A stretch of DNA of 33,389 nt from Peptococcaceae bacterium (GTDB lineage Bacteria > Bacillota > Desulfitobacteriia > Desulfitobacteriales > Syntrophobotulaceae). The notes under the pieces are model-generated. The model saw only the letters and a program-made list of their open reading frames with translations. It ran no database searches and was not told where the DNA came from. The translations under genes and the position numbers were made by a program. Below are positions 15,891 to 23,623 of the stretch, one piece after another. Position 1 is the stretch's first letter; every line of letters starts with the position of its first letter. Where the stretch lies: positions 1 through 33,389 of the forward strand of contig DUML01000011.1 in NCBI GenBank assembly GCA_012839895.1, in the 5' to 3' direction.

Positions 15891-17237
15891 TTAGACTTCG
15901 GAAAGTTTTTGGCCGTGGATATTGGTTAACTGATAGGAACAAAAAGGATACAAGCGGCCATGTTGGTCCGCGACCAGCATGCTGCATTCTCTTAACCTTC
16001 GCAAATCAATAGTCATAGCATCCATATAATTCATTATTACAATAGATATTCCGGGCTCAAGTTCCGGATATCTGCGAACGGCAATATCAGCCAAAACTGA
16101 ACCTTGAGGGCTTTGGTAGTCATAATAATCCCGGTATTCCTGAGGTGTTAGAAAACGAGTAAAAGGTACGATTTGGCCATCTTTTTCAATAAGATAAGTG
16201 GAAGAAGAGCATAAGGGATGGGAGCAGCCTAAAGGCCACAATTCATAAGGGCTTAATAATCCCTTCGTTTGTTCTGTTAAAAGGAACATAACATCCCCCA
16301 TAGTCAGCCGCCGCTCTTGAACTACATCAAAGCGCCCTGAGGTGAAAGCCGGCTGGTAGGCAATCCCGGCAATAACATCCCGGTTCTTTAAAGCAAATTC
16401 TAACACTGCTCCCAGTTGGTCATGATTGACTCCCGAGATTACGGTCATAGCCAGCACCACTTGCAATCCTACCTGGCGGCAGTTCTCAATGGCTTGAAGT
16501 TTACAATTTAATAAATCGGCGCCACGAGTCTTTTGATAGATTTCGCCCCTTAAACCGTCAAATTGTAAAAAGATCCCACTGGCGCCGGCCTCAGCCAGGC
16601 TTTGCACATAAGCCAAATCTTTTCCGGCTCTGAGGCCGTTGGTATTAATCTCAATAGCCGAAAAGCCCAGCTCTCTTCCCAAACGAATAACCCCAGGCAA
16701 ATCATGGTGGGTGGTTGGTTCCCCGCCGGTGATTTGAATGCTGGTCTCAGGCCCGCTTTTCGTAAGAATATCTTTATAAATTTGTTCAATAACATTGAAA
16801 CTAAGGTCCGAAAATTTTTTCGGATCTGCTTGATCGGCTTCCATAAAACAAACCGGGCAACGCATATTACAGCGCTGGGTAACTTCGATTTCAACCAAGG
16901 TTGGCCCCCGGCGGTGGGAGGAACATAAACCGCAATCCAGGGGGCAACCTCGGGAGGGCGAATGAGAAAAGGAGGGGGGTTTTTCAGGAATGCGAAAATT
17001 CTTAGTCCACAAATAATGTTCTACGTCCGGCCAAAGATAAACAGTATATTGACCATGTTCAGGACATACCTTGCGCATGTAAACAGCTTTATCCTGACCT
17101 TGAACAATATCTGCAGGAAGAACCTTTAAACAAACCGGGCAAAGGCTTTCCGTATGGTCCAGTACCAGAAATGGTTCCAAATGAGACGTATCTTGAGACG
17201 GTATTACATTGTTTGATTGCGCGTTTAATTGTGCCAT
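15891..17237 (-). CDS. Radical SAM protein with extra Cys motifs (Tes/TrsS-like)
   Basis: A 448-residue radical SAM enzyme. The SAM cluster motif is CNMRCPVC (about residues 123-130), followed by TGGEP (170-174). Unusually Cys-rich flanks surround it: a rubredoxin-like pair CPVC (33-36) and CPEHG (58-62), a second CxxxCxxC motif CPLDCGLC (98-105), and C-terminal cysteines in GCSHPLCSSS and RECSMLV/PFCSY. This layout matches the group containing archaeal tetraether synthase (Tes) and TrsS, which hold several clusters and a rubredoxin-like iron. It sits between the NrfD gene and the second catalytic subunit, 15 bases after the former. The start is the ATG at 17235-17237 (GGAG 8 bases upstream); a TTG two codons earlier is poorly spaced. 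Role unknown. Confidence 0.82.
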   Translation of the reverse strand: MAQLNAQSNNVIPSQDTSHLEPFLVLDHTESLCPVCLKVLPADIVQGQDKAVYMRKVCPEHGQYTVYLWPDVEHYLWTKNFRIPEKPPSFSHSPSRGCPLDCGLCSSHRRGPTLVEIEVTQRCNMRCPVCFMEADQADPKKFSDLSFNVIEQIYKDILTKSGPETSIQITGGEPTTHHDLPGVIRLGRELGFSAIEINTNGLRAGKDLAYVQSLAEAGASGIFLQFDGLRGEIYQKTRGADLLNCKLQAIENCRQVGLQVVLAMTVISGVNHDQLGAVLEFALKNRDVIAGIAYQPAFTSGRFDVVQERRLTMGDVMFLLTEQTKGLLSPYELWPLGCSHPLCSSSTYLIEKDGQIVPFTRFLTPQEYRDYYDYQSPQGSVLADIAVRRYPELEPGISIVIMNYMDAMTIDLRRLRECSMLVADQHGRLYPFCSYQLTNIHGQKLSEV

Positions 17238-17252
17238 TGCCAAATCTCCCGT

Positions 17253-18179
17253 TTATTTATTGTTCCAGGCCCGTAAGAATTCTTCATCCCCTAAAGGAAG
17301 TCTGGAGCGGTAGTCCAGCTCTCCGGGAAGCCAAGTTCGATCTATATTACCACTTGAAACTACAAGGTTGCGCATTATGAAGCCTCCGATTAAAACCAGA
17401 CAAGCTGCAACCATAGTTAATCCTCTTTGCTCAAAGAATAACAAAATAAACGGCACAAGTGTTCCGGCTAAAAGGAAGCCGTATTTAAAAGGCGCCGCAA
17501 ACTCGCCATTTAACCAACGGCGAGCGGCTACTGCTTCTCTTGTAGTTGTACCGCTGATTTTAACCCAAAGATAGACAAGCCAGACCAAAAATTGGAATGC
17601 TAAGAGCAAAGCTACTGTCAAATTCAGACCGGCAATATTTCCTGCCAAGGAAGAAGTAAAAAGATATGCGCTCAAGAGGTGAGCCGCTCCACCTGTAACC
17701 AAGGAGGAAAGTAAAAAGAGAACCATCATCCCGGGCCCGTTCCAAAACGGCCGCGACTTATGCCTGCCCAATAAAATACCTGGATAGGTAGCGACAATCA
17801 ACCCGGTGATAATACAGATCACAGCACAGAGCTTTCTTAAACCAACCATTTTGCTCCAAGGAAACACATCCAGGCCAAAAGAGGCATAAATGAATCCGAA
17901 ACCAATGGCAAGAGTCATTGTCCAAGCGCCAATTGTTAAAATTGCTTTGGGATTCATAAACACTCGCCAGGCCTGAAAAGGACGGCCAAGCTCCAGGATA
18001 AGAAAACAAGCGCCCAAGCTGATAAAGAGCGGCCCGCAAATATTACCTAAGAGGGAAGTTCCCGCTTCCCCTGGAAGTAAATCGAGAACACCGGCAATAA
18101 GGAGCATCGCTCCGCCCATTCCGGCAAAGAAGAAATCAACAGCCAGCATCCAGCCCCAACCTTCTTCATGATGTTTCAT
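17253..18179 (-). CDS. NrfD/PsrC-type membrane subunit
   Basis: A 308-residue polytopic membrane protein of the NrfD/PsrC family with about eight hydrophobic segments (beginning near residues 11-32, 44-63, 81-102, 115-135, 150-168, 180-205, 230-250 and 255-275). These subunits anchor CISM complexes and exchange electrons with the quinone pool. The early GWGWMLAVDFFFAGMGGAMLL segment is split around the conserved Gly residues of the family. The ribosome binding site GGAGG lies 8 bases upstream of the ATG, in the last codons of the ferredoxin gene, so the two are coupled. Confidence 0.9.
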   Translation of the reverse strand: MKHHEEGWGWMLAVDFFFAGMGGAMLLIAGVLDLLPGEAGTSLLGNICGPLFISLGACFLILELGRPFQAWRVFMNPKAILTIGAWTMTLAIGFGFIYASFGLDVFPWSKMVGLRKLCAVICIITGLIVATYPGILLGRHKSRPFWNGPGMMVLFLLSSLVTGGAAHLLSAYLFTSSLAGNIAGLNLTVALLLAFQFLVWLVYLWVKISGTTTREAVAARRWLNGEFAAPFKYGFLLAGTLVPFILLFFEQRGLTMVAACLVLIGGFIMRNLVVSSGNIDRTWLPGELDYRSRLPLGDEEFLRAWNNK

Positions 18180-18182
18180 GTC

Positions 18183-18737
18183 TTACACCTCCCAACTGTA
18201 AATATAATAGACTTGCGGTTCTGTTCCGAGTTCTGCCAAGAGCCTAATCGAAGGTTCTTTGTTGACAAGCTTAAACACGTCGCTGTCCTTATCATCCAAA
18301 TCCCCAAAAATTCTGGCTTTCTGGTGACAGGTCTTTACACAGAAAGGCAAAAGGCCATCCTCAACTCTCTCCATGCAAAAATCGCATTTTTGGACCGTTC
18401 CCGTCTCTTTGTTGGAAACACGGGCTCCATAAGGACAAGCCATAACACAAGCTTTACAGCCTACACATTTATTTTGGTCTACCCAGACAATTCCGTCCGG
18501 CCTTTGTTGGGAGGCGCCGGTCGGGCAAGCATCAACACAGGGAGGGTTGTCACAGTGCATGCAAAGCAAAGGAATATGCATCATACGCACATGGGGGAAA
18601 ACTCCCTTAGGGCCAACTGTAGTCACCGGATTATAAATCATATCAATCGGCAATTCGTTATGCACACGGCAGGCTACCGTACAGGAATGACAGCCGATAC
18701 AACGTCTGGAATCTATTACTAACGCATAGCGGGCCAT
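18183..18737 (-). CDS. Four-cluster [4Fe-4S] ferredoxin subunit (PsrB/NrfC-like)
   Basis: A 184-residue electron-transfer subunit with sixteen motif cysteines in four groups: CIGCHSCTVAC near residue 13, CMHCDNPPCVDACP near 59, CVGCKACVMACP near 91, and CDFC...CVKTC near 115-135. This is the beta-subunit pattern of CISM enzymes and would wire a catalytic subunit to the NrfD membrane subunit. The start ATG overlaps the stop of the upstream catalytic subunit by one base. Only one such subunit is encoded for the two catalytic subunits in the operon. Confidence 0.95.
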   Translation of the reverse strand: MARYALVIDSRRCIGCHSCTVACRVHNELPIDMIYNPVTTVGPKGVFPHVRMMHIPLLCMHCDNPPCVDACPTGASQQRPDGIVWVDQNKCVGCKACVMACPYGARVSNKETGTVQKCDFCMERVEDGLLPFCVKTCHQKARIFGDLDDKDSDVFKLVNKEPSIRLLAELGTEPQVYYIYSWEV

Positions 18738-20977
18738 TATTTATTCCCCTCCTTTGCCCCATCTTGGACTTTATAAACTTTACACAAAAGACCCCTATTA
18801 GCCCAAGTTCCGCTTAAAGGATCGCAGTCTTCCAGGACTGTACTGGTTAACACATTGGTGTTGGATTCCAAACAGCCTCCTAATTCCGGATCCCGCATAT
18901 CCCTTTCAGGATACCACCAGCCCCGTTGCGTAAATACGACACCCGGGCTGATACCTTCGGTCAAGTGAGCTTTTTGTTTAATGCGTCCCCGTCTGGTTTC
19001 GATCCAGACCCAATCCCCTTCTTCAATACCGTACTCTTTGGCTGTCCTGGGGTTTATCTCCATTTGGGGTTCATGCCTTAAGAAACGAAGTTCTTTAATC
19101 TGAAAATGTTCGGAATGGTGGAAAGGCATTACCCCCGCGCCGGTGGTTAAGACCAACGGATATTCTTTAGCTACCTCCGGATGGTCAATTTCGTTTTCCA
19201 CCGGCGGGATATATGGGGGCAAAGGAGGATATCCCAATTCTTCCAAGACACTGGAATAAAGCTCAATTTTGCCGGATGGGGTTGCGAAACCGCCTTTTTC
19301 TTTATATTTGTAGTATTGTCTCTCCGGGAAGTGGAAGCGGTAATATTCCACAAACTCATCATAGCTTTCCACACCATAGCCTAGGGGCTCAAGGCGGTAA
19401 AGGTAAGCATCTTCCAAAGTTGCCCACGGCCAATGTTCCGCTTGGCCAAGCTTAATCCCTAAATCCCGCCAGAATTCAAAGTCAGTCCGCCGTTCATAGA
19501 GAGGTTGAATAGCCCGCTGGGAAGCCAGTAAAAAGTCTGAACAGCCGTAGGTGGAAGTAATAGTGGGCCGTTCAAAAGAACCGGCAATAGGCAAAACGTA
19601 ATCGGAAAGCATAGCGCATGGCGTCAGCCAATAATCGCAGGTTACCAGGAAATCAACAGCTCGAAGGGCTGCTAAAGTTTTCTGGCTTTCTCCGTAAGAA
19701 TTGACAGGGTTAGTGGCAGAAACAAGTAAAGCTTTAACCGGATAGGGCTTACCGGTGAGAATAGCATTATAAACTGTAGGCGGGTGAGCTTCACACATCC
19801 ACTCAGCGGTGGGAGCTTTACCCCAATATTTTTTCGTCAGTTCGGCAATTCGCCCGTAACCCGGCCAGGTAACCAGTTTAAAACGGTCGGAACCAAGTTG
19901 TTTTGCTTTCTGCTCTTCCGGAAGGTATTCATTTAATTCCATTTCTTCGTCCGTAATAAATTCCTGGCTGGGGCCGGTCAAAAGGTCCGCGCCGGGACAA
20001 TCCAGGTTACCCGTTATAGCACGAAGTATAGCTCTGGCATGCATGGCTGCGCCCGCAGGTTTGCCTTGCTGGTCGATAGCTACACCCCACTGGATATTGC
20101 CAGGCCTATTCATGGCATACATCCTTGCGCCTTCGCGGATTTGCTCGGCACTTAACCAGGTAATCGGTTCCGCCCATTCCGGAGTAAACTGTTCAACATG
20201 AGCCGTCAGTTCATCAAAACCAACACAATTTTCTTGAATAAAGTCGTAATCGCATAATCCTTCATAAATAATGACATGGATCCAAGCCAGGGCTAAAGCC
20301 AGATCCGATCCCGGTCGCAAAGGAAGCCAGAGATCAGCTTTAGCTGCTGTTTCCGTATAACGAGGGTCAATAACAATAACCTTTAGTCCTTTTTCTTTCA
20401 GGGCGCTAATACCGCTCATTTCCGGTAAAGTAGATGCGCCTGGGTTTTGCCCCCATAAGACTATACAACGGCTTAACCCCAAATCGATCTCAAAGGGGCT
20501 CCAACCATAAATAGCTGTTTCCACCATAAAAGTAGGTATCCAACACAAATGAGAATTATGGAAACAATTCGGGCTGCCAAAAAGATTCATAAACCGGCGG
20601 CGAGCCCAGTCATCTGTCCGGGAAGTCCCCCCGGCGGTAGCTACCGCTTCCGCTCCGAACTCGGCCTTTATTGCAGCCAAGCGGTCAGCAATTTCCGTCA
20701 AAGCTTGGTCCCAGGAAATCCTTTCCCATTCCCCGGCACCCCGCTTACCCTTGCGTTTTAAGGGATAATTGACTCTTGCCGGGTGATCGAGATGGATTAA
20801 ATTGACATTACCCCGGCAGCATAACCCTCCCGTATTGGTAGGATAATCCGGATCGCCCTCAAAATGCAGGATCTTGCCATCTTTGACATAAACCAATACT
20901 CCACAGTTTTGATGGCAAAAGTAACAACAGGCTTTTTTAATTTCCAGGCCTTCTTGTTGTAAATCAATTTTTTTCAT
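18737..20977 (-). CDS. Molybdopterin oxidoreductase catalytic subunit (first gene of the operon)
   Basis: A 746-residue DMSO-reductase-superfamily protein. The [4Fe-4S] ligands are Cys18, Cys21, Cys25 and Cys53 or Cys54 (GLCCRG). The likely Mo/W ligand is Cys145 in NSHLCW, as in polysulfide/thiosulfate-reductase-type enzymes. No twin-arginine signal precedes the cluster motif, so the protein should stay in the cytoplasm. The domain order is complete: Fe4S4, molybdopterin core, and a molydop-binding domain from about residue 620. GGAGG lies 6 bases upstream of the ATG. The nearest functional class by motif is PsrA/PhsA-like; acetylene-hydratase-like proteins are related, but the residues I recall as diagnostic for them are not present. 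Substrate unknown. Confidence 0.9.
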   Translation of the reverse strand: MKKIDLQQEGLEIKKACCYFCHQNCGVLVYVKDGKILHFEGDPDYPTNTGGLCCRGNVNLIHLDHPARVNYPLKRKGKRGAGEWERISWDQALTEIADRLAAIKAEFGAEAVATAGGTSRTDDWARRRFMNLFGSPNCFHNSHLCWIPTFMVETAIYGWSPFEIDLGLSRCIVLWGQNPGASTLPEMSGISALKEKGLKVIVIDPRYTETAAKADLWLPLRPGSDLALALAWIHVIIYEGLCDYDFIQENCVGFDELTAHVEQFTPEWAEPITWLSAEQIREGARMYAMNRPGNIQWGVAIDQQGKPAGAAMHARAILRAITGNLDCPGADLLTGPSQEFITDEEMELNEYLPEEQKAKQLGSDRFKLVTWPGYGRIAELTKKYWGKAPTAEWMCEAHPPTVYNAILTGKPYPVKALLVSATNPVNSYGESQKTLAALRAVDFLVTCDYWLTPCAMLSDYVLPIAGSFERPTITSTYGCSDFLLASQRAIQPLYERRTDFEFWRDLGIKLGQAEHWPWATLEDAYLYRLEPLGYGVESYDEFVEYYRFHFPERQYYKYKEKGGFATPSGKIELYSSVLEELGYPPLPPYIPPVENEIDHPEVAKEYPLVLTTGAGVMPFHHSEHFQIKELRFLRHEPQMEINPRTAKEYGIEEGDWVWIETRRGRIKQKAHLTEGISPGVVFTQRGWWYPERDMRDPELGGCLESNTNVLTSTVLEDCDPLSGTWANRGLLCKVYKVQDGAKEGNK

Positions 20978-21042
20978 CTTTCGCCTCCAAATATAAAATT
21001 ATTTGAATTTAATAAAGCCAATTCTCCCATATTCATTCTTAT

Positions 21043-21059
21043 TGCAAGAACTATGCCTA
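21043..21059 (-). promoter_or_regulatory. Sigma-54 (-24/-12) promoter for the molybdoenzyme operon
   Basis: Minus-strand TAGGCATAGTTCTTGCA has the invariant GG and GC of a -24/-12 promoter at the correct distance (second G to G of GC is 11 bases). The -12 TTGCA is perfect and the -24 AGGCATA matches TGGCACG at four of seven positions. It shares TTCTTGCAATA with the promoter upstream of the rpoN operon at 33366. Predicted transcription start is near 21032, about 55 bases before the first operon gene. Confidence 0.7.
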
Positions 21060-21100
21060 AAAAATAACAAAGGCTTTTAACCCTAAATGCAGGTGTTTAC

Positions 21101-21183
21101 TGACTTTTTCCGTGTTAGTCAAGACGGTGTCTCCCTTTTACTTTTTCATTTTAAAAAAATAGTTACATTTTAAGACAGCTGTC
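21101..21183. promoter_or_regulatory. Inverted repeats upstream of the sigma-54 promoter, candidate enhancer sites
   Basis: Three dyads lie 45-125 bases upstream of the -24 element: TGACT/AGTCA (21101-21105 and 21117-21121), AGACGGTGTCT (21122-21132) and the perfect palindrome GACAGCTGTC (21174-21183). The last two share an AAGAC...TGTC pattern followed by a C/T-rich tract. This is the distance at which bacterial enhancer-binding proteins bind. No activator gene is in the window. Confidence 0.45.
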
Positions 21184-21195
21184 CTCTTTTGAATA

Positions 21196-22242
21196 TTAAT
21201 AAAAGCAATGTTTAATAAAGTTTGGTTCCAGGTATAACTTGATTTTTTCCCATGTATCCTTATTTTTTATTAGTCTTCCTTCTTGGCTGTATTCCGTCCA
21301 AGCCATGGCGCACCAAGAAATTGCTCGGAGATAATTAAAAAACTTAAAACTGTTGATTCTCTCTTCCAAGCTATCCAGAGGGATTGCTGTGTTAACCTGG
21401 TCGTTCCCGCCGGCAGTATTAATGCGCCATATAAATTCATCCCGGTAGCGAGCAATGAATTCTCTCTCCTCAGAAGGGCTAAGGATTTTATTGCTTTTCC
21501 ACAGCGTAGTAGTAATGATTAAAAACATGCTTAAATCCTGGGCTGGTTCTCCCCAGATAGGTTTTTCCCAATCAATTAAGTGGCAACTGCCTTTTTCCCT
21601 GTTAACAATAAAGTTGTGAGAGTTGACTTCGGTATTAATTACCGCGTACCAAGGTTCCAGCTTTAAATACTTCTCTTCCTTTTTCTTTTCTTCAGCCTTG
21701 TGCAAAATTTTTTCCAAGAGAGTTCGCACTTCGGGATCAGCCTGAGGAAAATCAAAGTATTGAGGTAAAAGCCGACAAGCTTCCCAATAGACAGTGGAAA
21801 ATGGGCCCTCTCCCTTGATAAGAAAATCTGTTTCTCCAGGAGCAAATTTAAGGCTATGGATACGGGCGAAGGTCTCTGCCGCCTTGGTTAAATCCCGGTC
21901 ATAGTTTAAAGGTTCTCCGGGAAGGTATTCCATTACTAAAAGGCCATAGGGAACTTTATCCAAGCTGTCATCTAGTAAATAAGGTTCAGGGGTTACACCC
22001 GAAACGCTTAATAGCTTTAGGGCTTCATACTCATAAGCTATCTGATTTTTCAAATTCATCTGGGAGCCTGTATTAATTCTAAGAACATATAAACCCCGCC
22101 CGGTCTTAAGCAGATAATTGAGGTTATATTCTCCCTGGGCTAAAAATCCCAAATCAACCTGGTCATCAATTTTAAGCTTCTCTTTAAAGTCTTGGCTATT
22201 TACATAAAACTCAAGTTGCGGAAGCAGTTCTTGCCACAGCAT
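21196..22242 (-). CDS. APH/choline-kinase-fold phosphotransferase
   Basis: A 348-residue protein with the aminoglycoside-phosphotransferase-type kinase fold: LRINTGSQ and EYEAL (Lys/Glu region) in the N-lobe, LLVMEYLPGEPL hinge near residue 101-112, catalytic-loop equivalent NTEVNSHNF at 203-211 and the metal-binding HLIDWEKP at 221-228 (Asp224). The usual catalytic HxD...N loop reads N-x-E...N, with Glu205 where Asp is expected. The start is the ATG at 22240-22242, preceded by AGGTGAG; the longer frame overlaps the ABC ATPase gene by 52 bases. It is last in a transporter cluster, so it may phosphorylate the imported small molecule; this is inference. Confidence 0.8.
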   Translation of the reverse strand: MLWQELLPQLEFYVNSQDFKEKLKIDDQVDLGFLAQGEYNLNYLLKTGRGLYVLRINTGSQMNLKNQIAYEYEALKLLSVSGVTPEPYLLDDSLDKVPYGLLVMEYLPGEPLNYDRDLTKAAETFARIHSLKFAPGETDFLIKGEGPFSTVYWEACRLLPQYFDFPQADPEVRTLLEKILHKAEEKKKEEKYLKLEPWYAVINTEVNSHNFIVNREKGSCHLIDWEKPIWGEPAQDLSMFLIITTTLWKSNKILSPSEEREFIARYRDEFIWRINTAGGNDQVNTAIPLDSLEERINSFKFFNYLRAISWCAMAWTEYSQEGRLIKNKDTWEKIKLYLEPNFIKHCFY

Positions 22243-22265
22243 ACCCTCACCTGCCTGGAAAAAGA

Positions 22266-23432
22266 TTAAGCCCTGCCGCTTTCCAGTTGTTCCGGGTTGA
22301 AATAAACCCTGGACCAATCAATTTCTAAACCTACTTCATTGCCGGGGGCGTAAGCAAAATAATCTTGCCCGTTGGCCAAAAGAGTAAAATTGCCAAAAGC
22401 AACCTTAAAAATACTTTGTCCTGCCAAGAATTTCTTTTCGGTGATTACACCGGTCGGCTTATCCTGACTAGGTCTGGTTACCTTAATATGTTCTGAACGA
22501 ATACAGGCTACCATCCGCCCTCCCTTTTTTAAAGCCGGGACCGTGAAACGGAAGTTTTCAGTCCAAAACTCGCCATCCAGCAAATAGCCGGGCAAAAAAT
22601 TGCAAGGGCCAAAGAGAGAGGCAACCTCTCTGGTCCGGGGCTGATTGTAAATATTAATAGGCGTATCAACTTGTAAGAGCTTGCCATAAGACATAACAGC
22701 AATCCGATCGGCCATCAGCATGGCTTCATCCCGGTCATGGGTAACCAAAACCGTTGTCATTTGCAGCTCCTTATGAAGCCGGAGAATCAGGTCTCTCAAT
22801 TCCTCTCTCAATTTGGGGTCAAGGTTGGACAAAGGCTCATCCAGTAAAACAGTTTTCGGTTCCAAAGCCAAAGCCCTGGCTAAAGATACCCGCTGCTTCT
22901 GTCCTCCGGATAATTGTGATGGGTATTTGTTTTCAATACCTGGAAGTTGAATTAGCTCCAGGAGCTGCCTTGTCTTTTGGATGCGTACTTTTTGGGGACA
23001 ACCGGTCATTTTTAAACCGAAGGCAATATTTTCACCGACAGTTAGATGGGGGAACAGGAGGTTTTCCTGGAAGACCATGACAATATCCCTTTGGCCGGCA
23101 GGCAAAGCAGTAACATCCTGTCCGTCAAGCCAAATACTGCCCGCATCCGGTGGAGTCAATCCTGAAATGAGGCGAAGCAAAGTAGTTTTTCCACAACCGG
23201 AGTGGCCTACTAAAGCCAGCAGTTCACCTTCCTGGATTGTCAAGGAAAGATTTTCAACAGCTATCTCCTGGCCAAATCTCTTGGTAAGATTTTGAAGCCT
23301 TAACTTTGGTTTCCCTTGACCCCCGGCCGTATTTAGACCCTTACCACTGCTTCCCATATTTTCACTCACGTTTCCTAGATCTTTACATATGTTTCCAATA
23401 TCTTTACTTATGTCTCTCATTTTTTTACACAT
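22266..23432 (-). CDS. ABC transporter ATP-binding protein (PotA/YnjD-like)
   Basis: An importer ATPase of ~388 residues. From about residue 43 it has a standard domain: Walker A GHSGCGKTT, Q-loop VFQENLLFPHL, signature LSGGQKQRVSLARAL, Walker B TVLLDEPLSNLD and the switch His in VTHDRDEA, followed by a C-terminal TOBE-like regulatory domain. The first ~38 residues are an unusual heptad repeat encoded by 21-bp DNA repeats (separate entry). The chosen ATG at 23430-23432 has AAAGG 9 bases upstream; a GTG at 23450 and internal Met/Val codons are alternatives. Pairs with the permeases and binding protein upstream. Confidence 0.9.
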   Translation of the reverse strand: MCKKMRDISKDIGNICKDLGNVSENMGSSGKGLNTAGGQGKPKLRLQNLTKRFGQEIAVENLSLTIQEGELLALVGHSGCGKTTLLRLISGLTPPDAGSIWLDGQDVTALPAGQRDIVMVFQENLLFPHLTVGENIAFGLKMTGCPQKVRIQKTRQLLELIQLPGIENKYPSQLSGGQKQRVSLARALALEPKTVLLDEPLSNLDPKLREELRDLILRLHKELQMTTVLVTHDRDEAMLMADRIAVMSYGKLLQVDTPINIYNQPRTREVASLFGPCNFLPGYLLDGEFWTENFRFTVPALKKGGRMVACIRSEHIKVTRPSQDKPTGVITEKKFLAGQSIFKVAFGNFTLLANGQDYFAYAPGNEVGLEIDWSRVYFNPEQLESGRA

Positions 23433-23455
23433 GTCTCTCAACCTTTGCACAGATA
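23351..23455. repeat. Five degenerate 21-bp tandem repeats at the 5' end of the ABC ATPase gene
   Basis: Units start at 23351, 23372, 23393, 23414 and 23435, with the approximate consensus TTCC-A-AT-TTTA--TATGT on the plus strand; the second and third units agree at 18 of 21 bases. Because 21 is a multiple of three, the repeat encodes seven-residue units on the minus strand (MRDISKD, IGNICKD, LGNVSEN, MGSSGKG) ahead of the ATPase domain. Confidence 0.8.
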
Positions 23456-23623
23456 TCTCATGCCTTTATTCCTGTTCCTTCTTCCCTGGACAAGGTACTT
23501 TCTCCCCCCGAATAGATCTCCTTACTCCATCCCTCCTACCCATCTGGCCAAAAATTTTAAATCCTACCTTTTGTATTAAATTGAAGTTAAGTCTTTTGGG
23601 CTGGTTTTAAAAATATAGGTCAG

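Noticed and set aside
18737-20977. Acetylene hydratase as the identity of the first molybdoenzyme subunit
   Set aside because: Overall block similarity is suggestive, but from memory the characterised enzyme has an Asp directly after the second cluster Cys and an Ile after the metal-ligand Cys; here these positions are His and Trp (Gly and Trp in the second subunit). The ferredoxin and NrfD partners also argue for redox catalysis.
13625-20977. Selenocysteine in the molybdoenzymes
   Set aside because: The predicted Mo/W ligand is an ordinary Cys codon in both subunits, and both frames are open with no internal TGA.
21174-21183. GACAGCTGTC as a transcription terminator for the kinase operon
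   Set aside because: The palindrome has no loop and only five stem pairs; no T-run follows on the minus strand.
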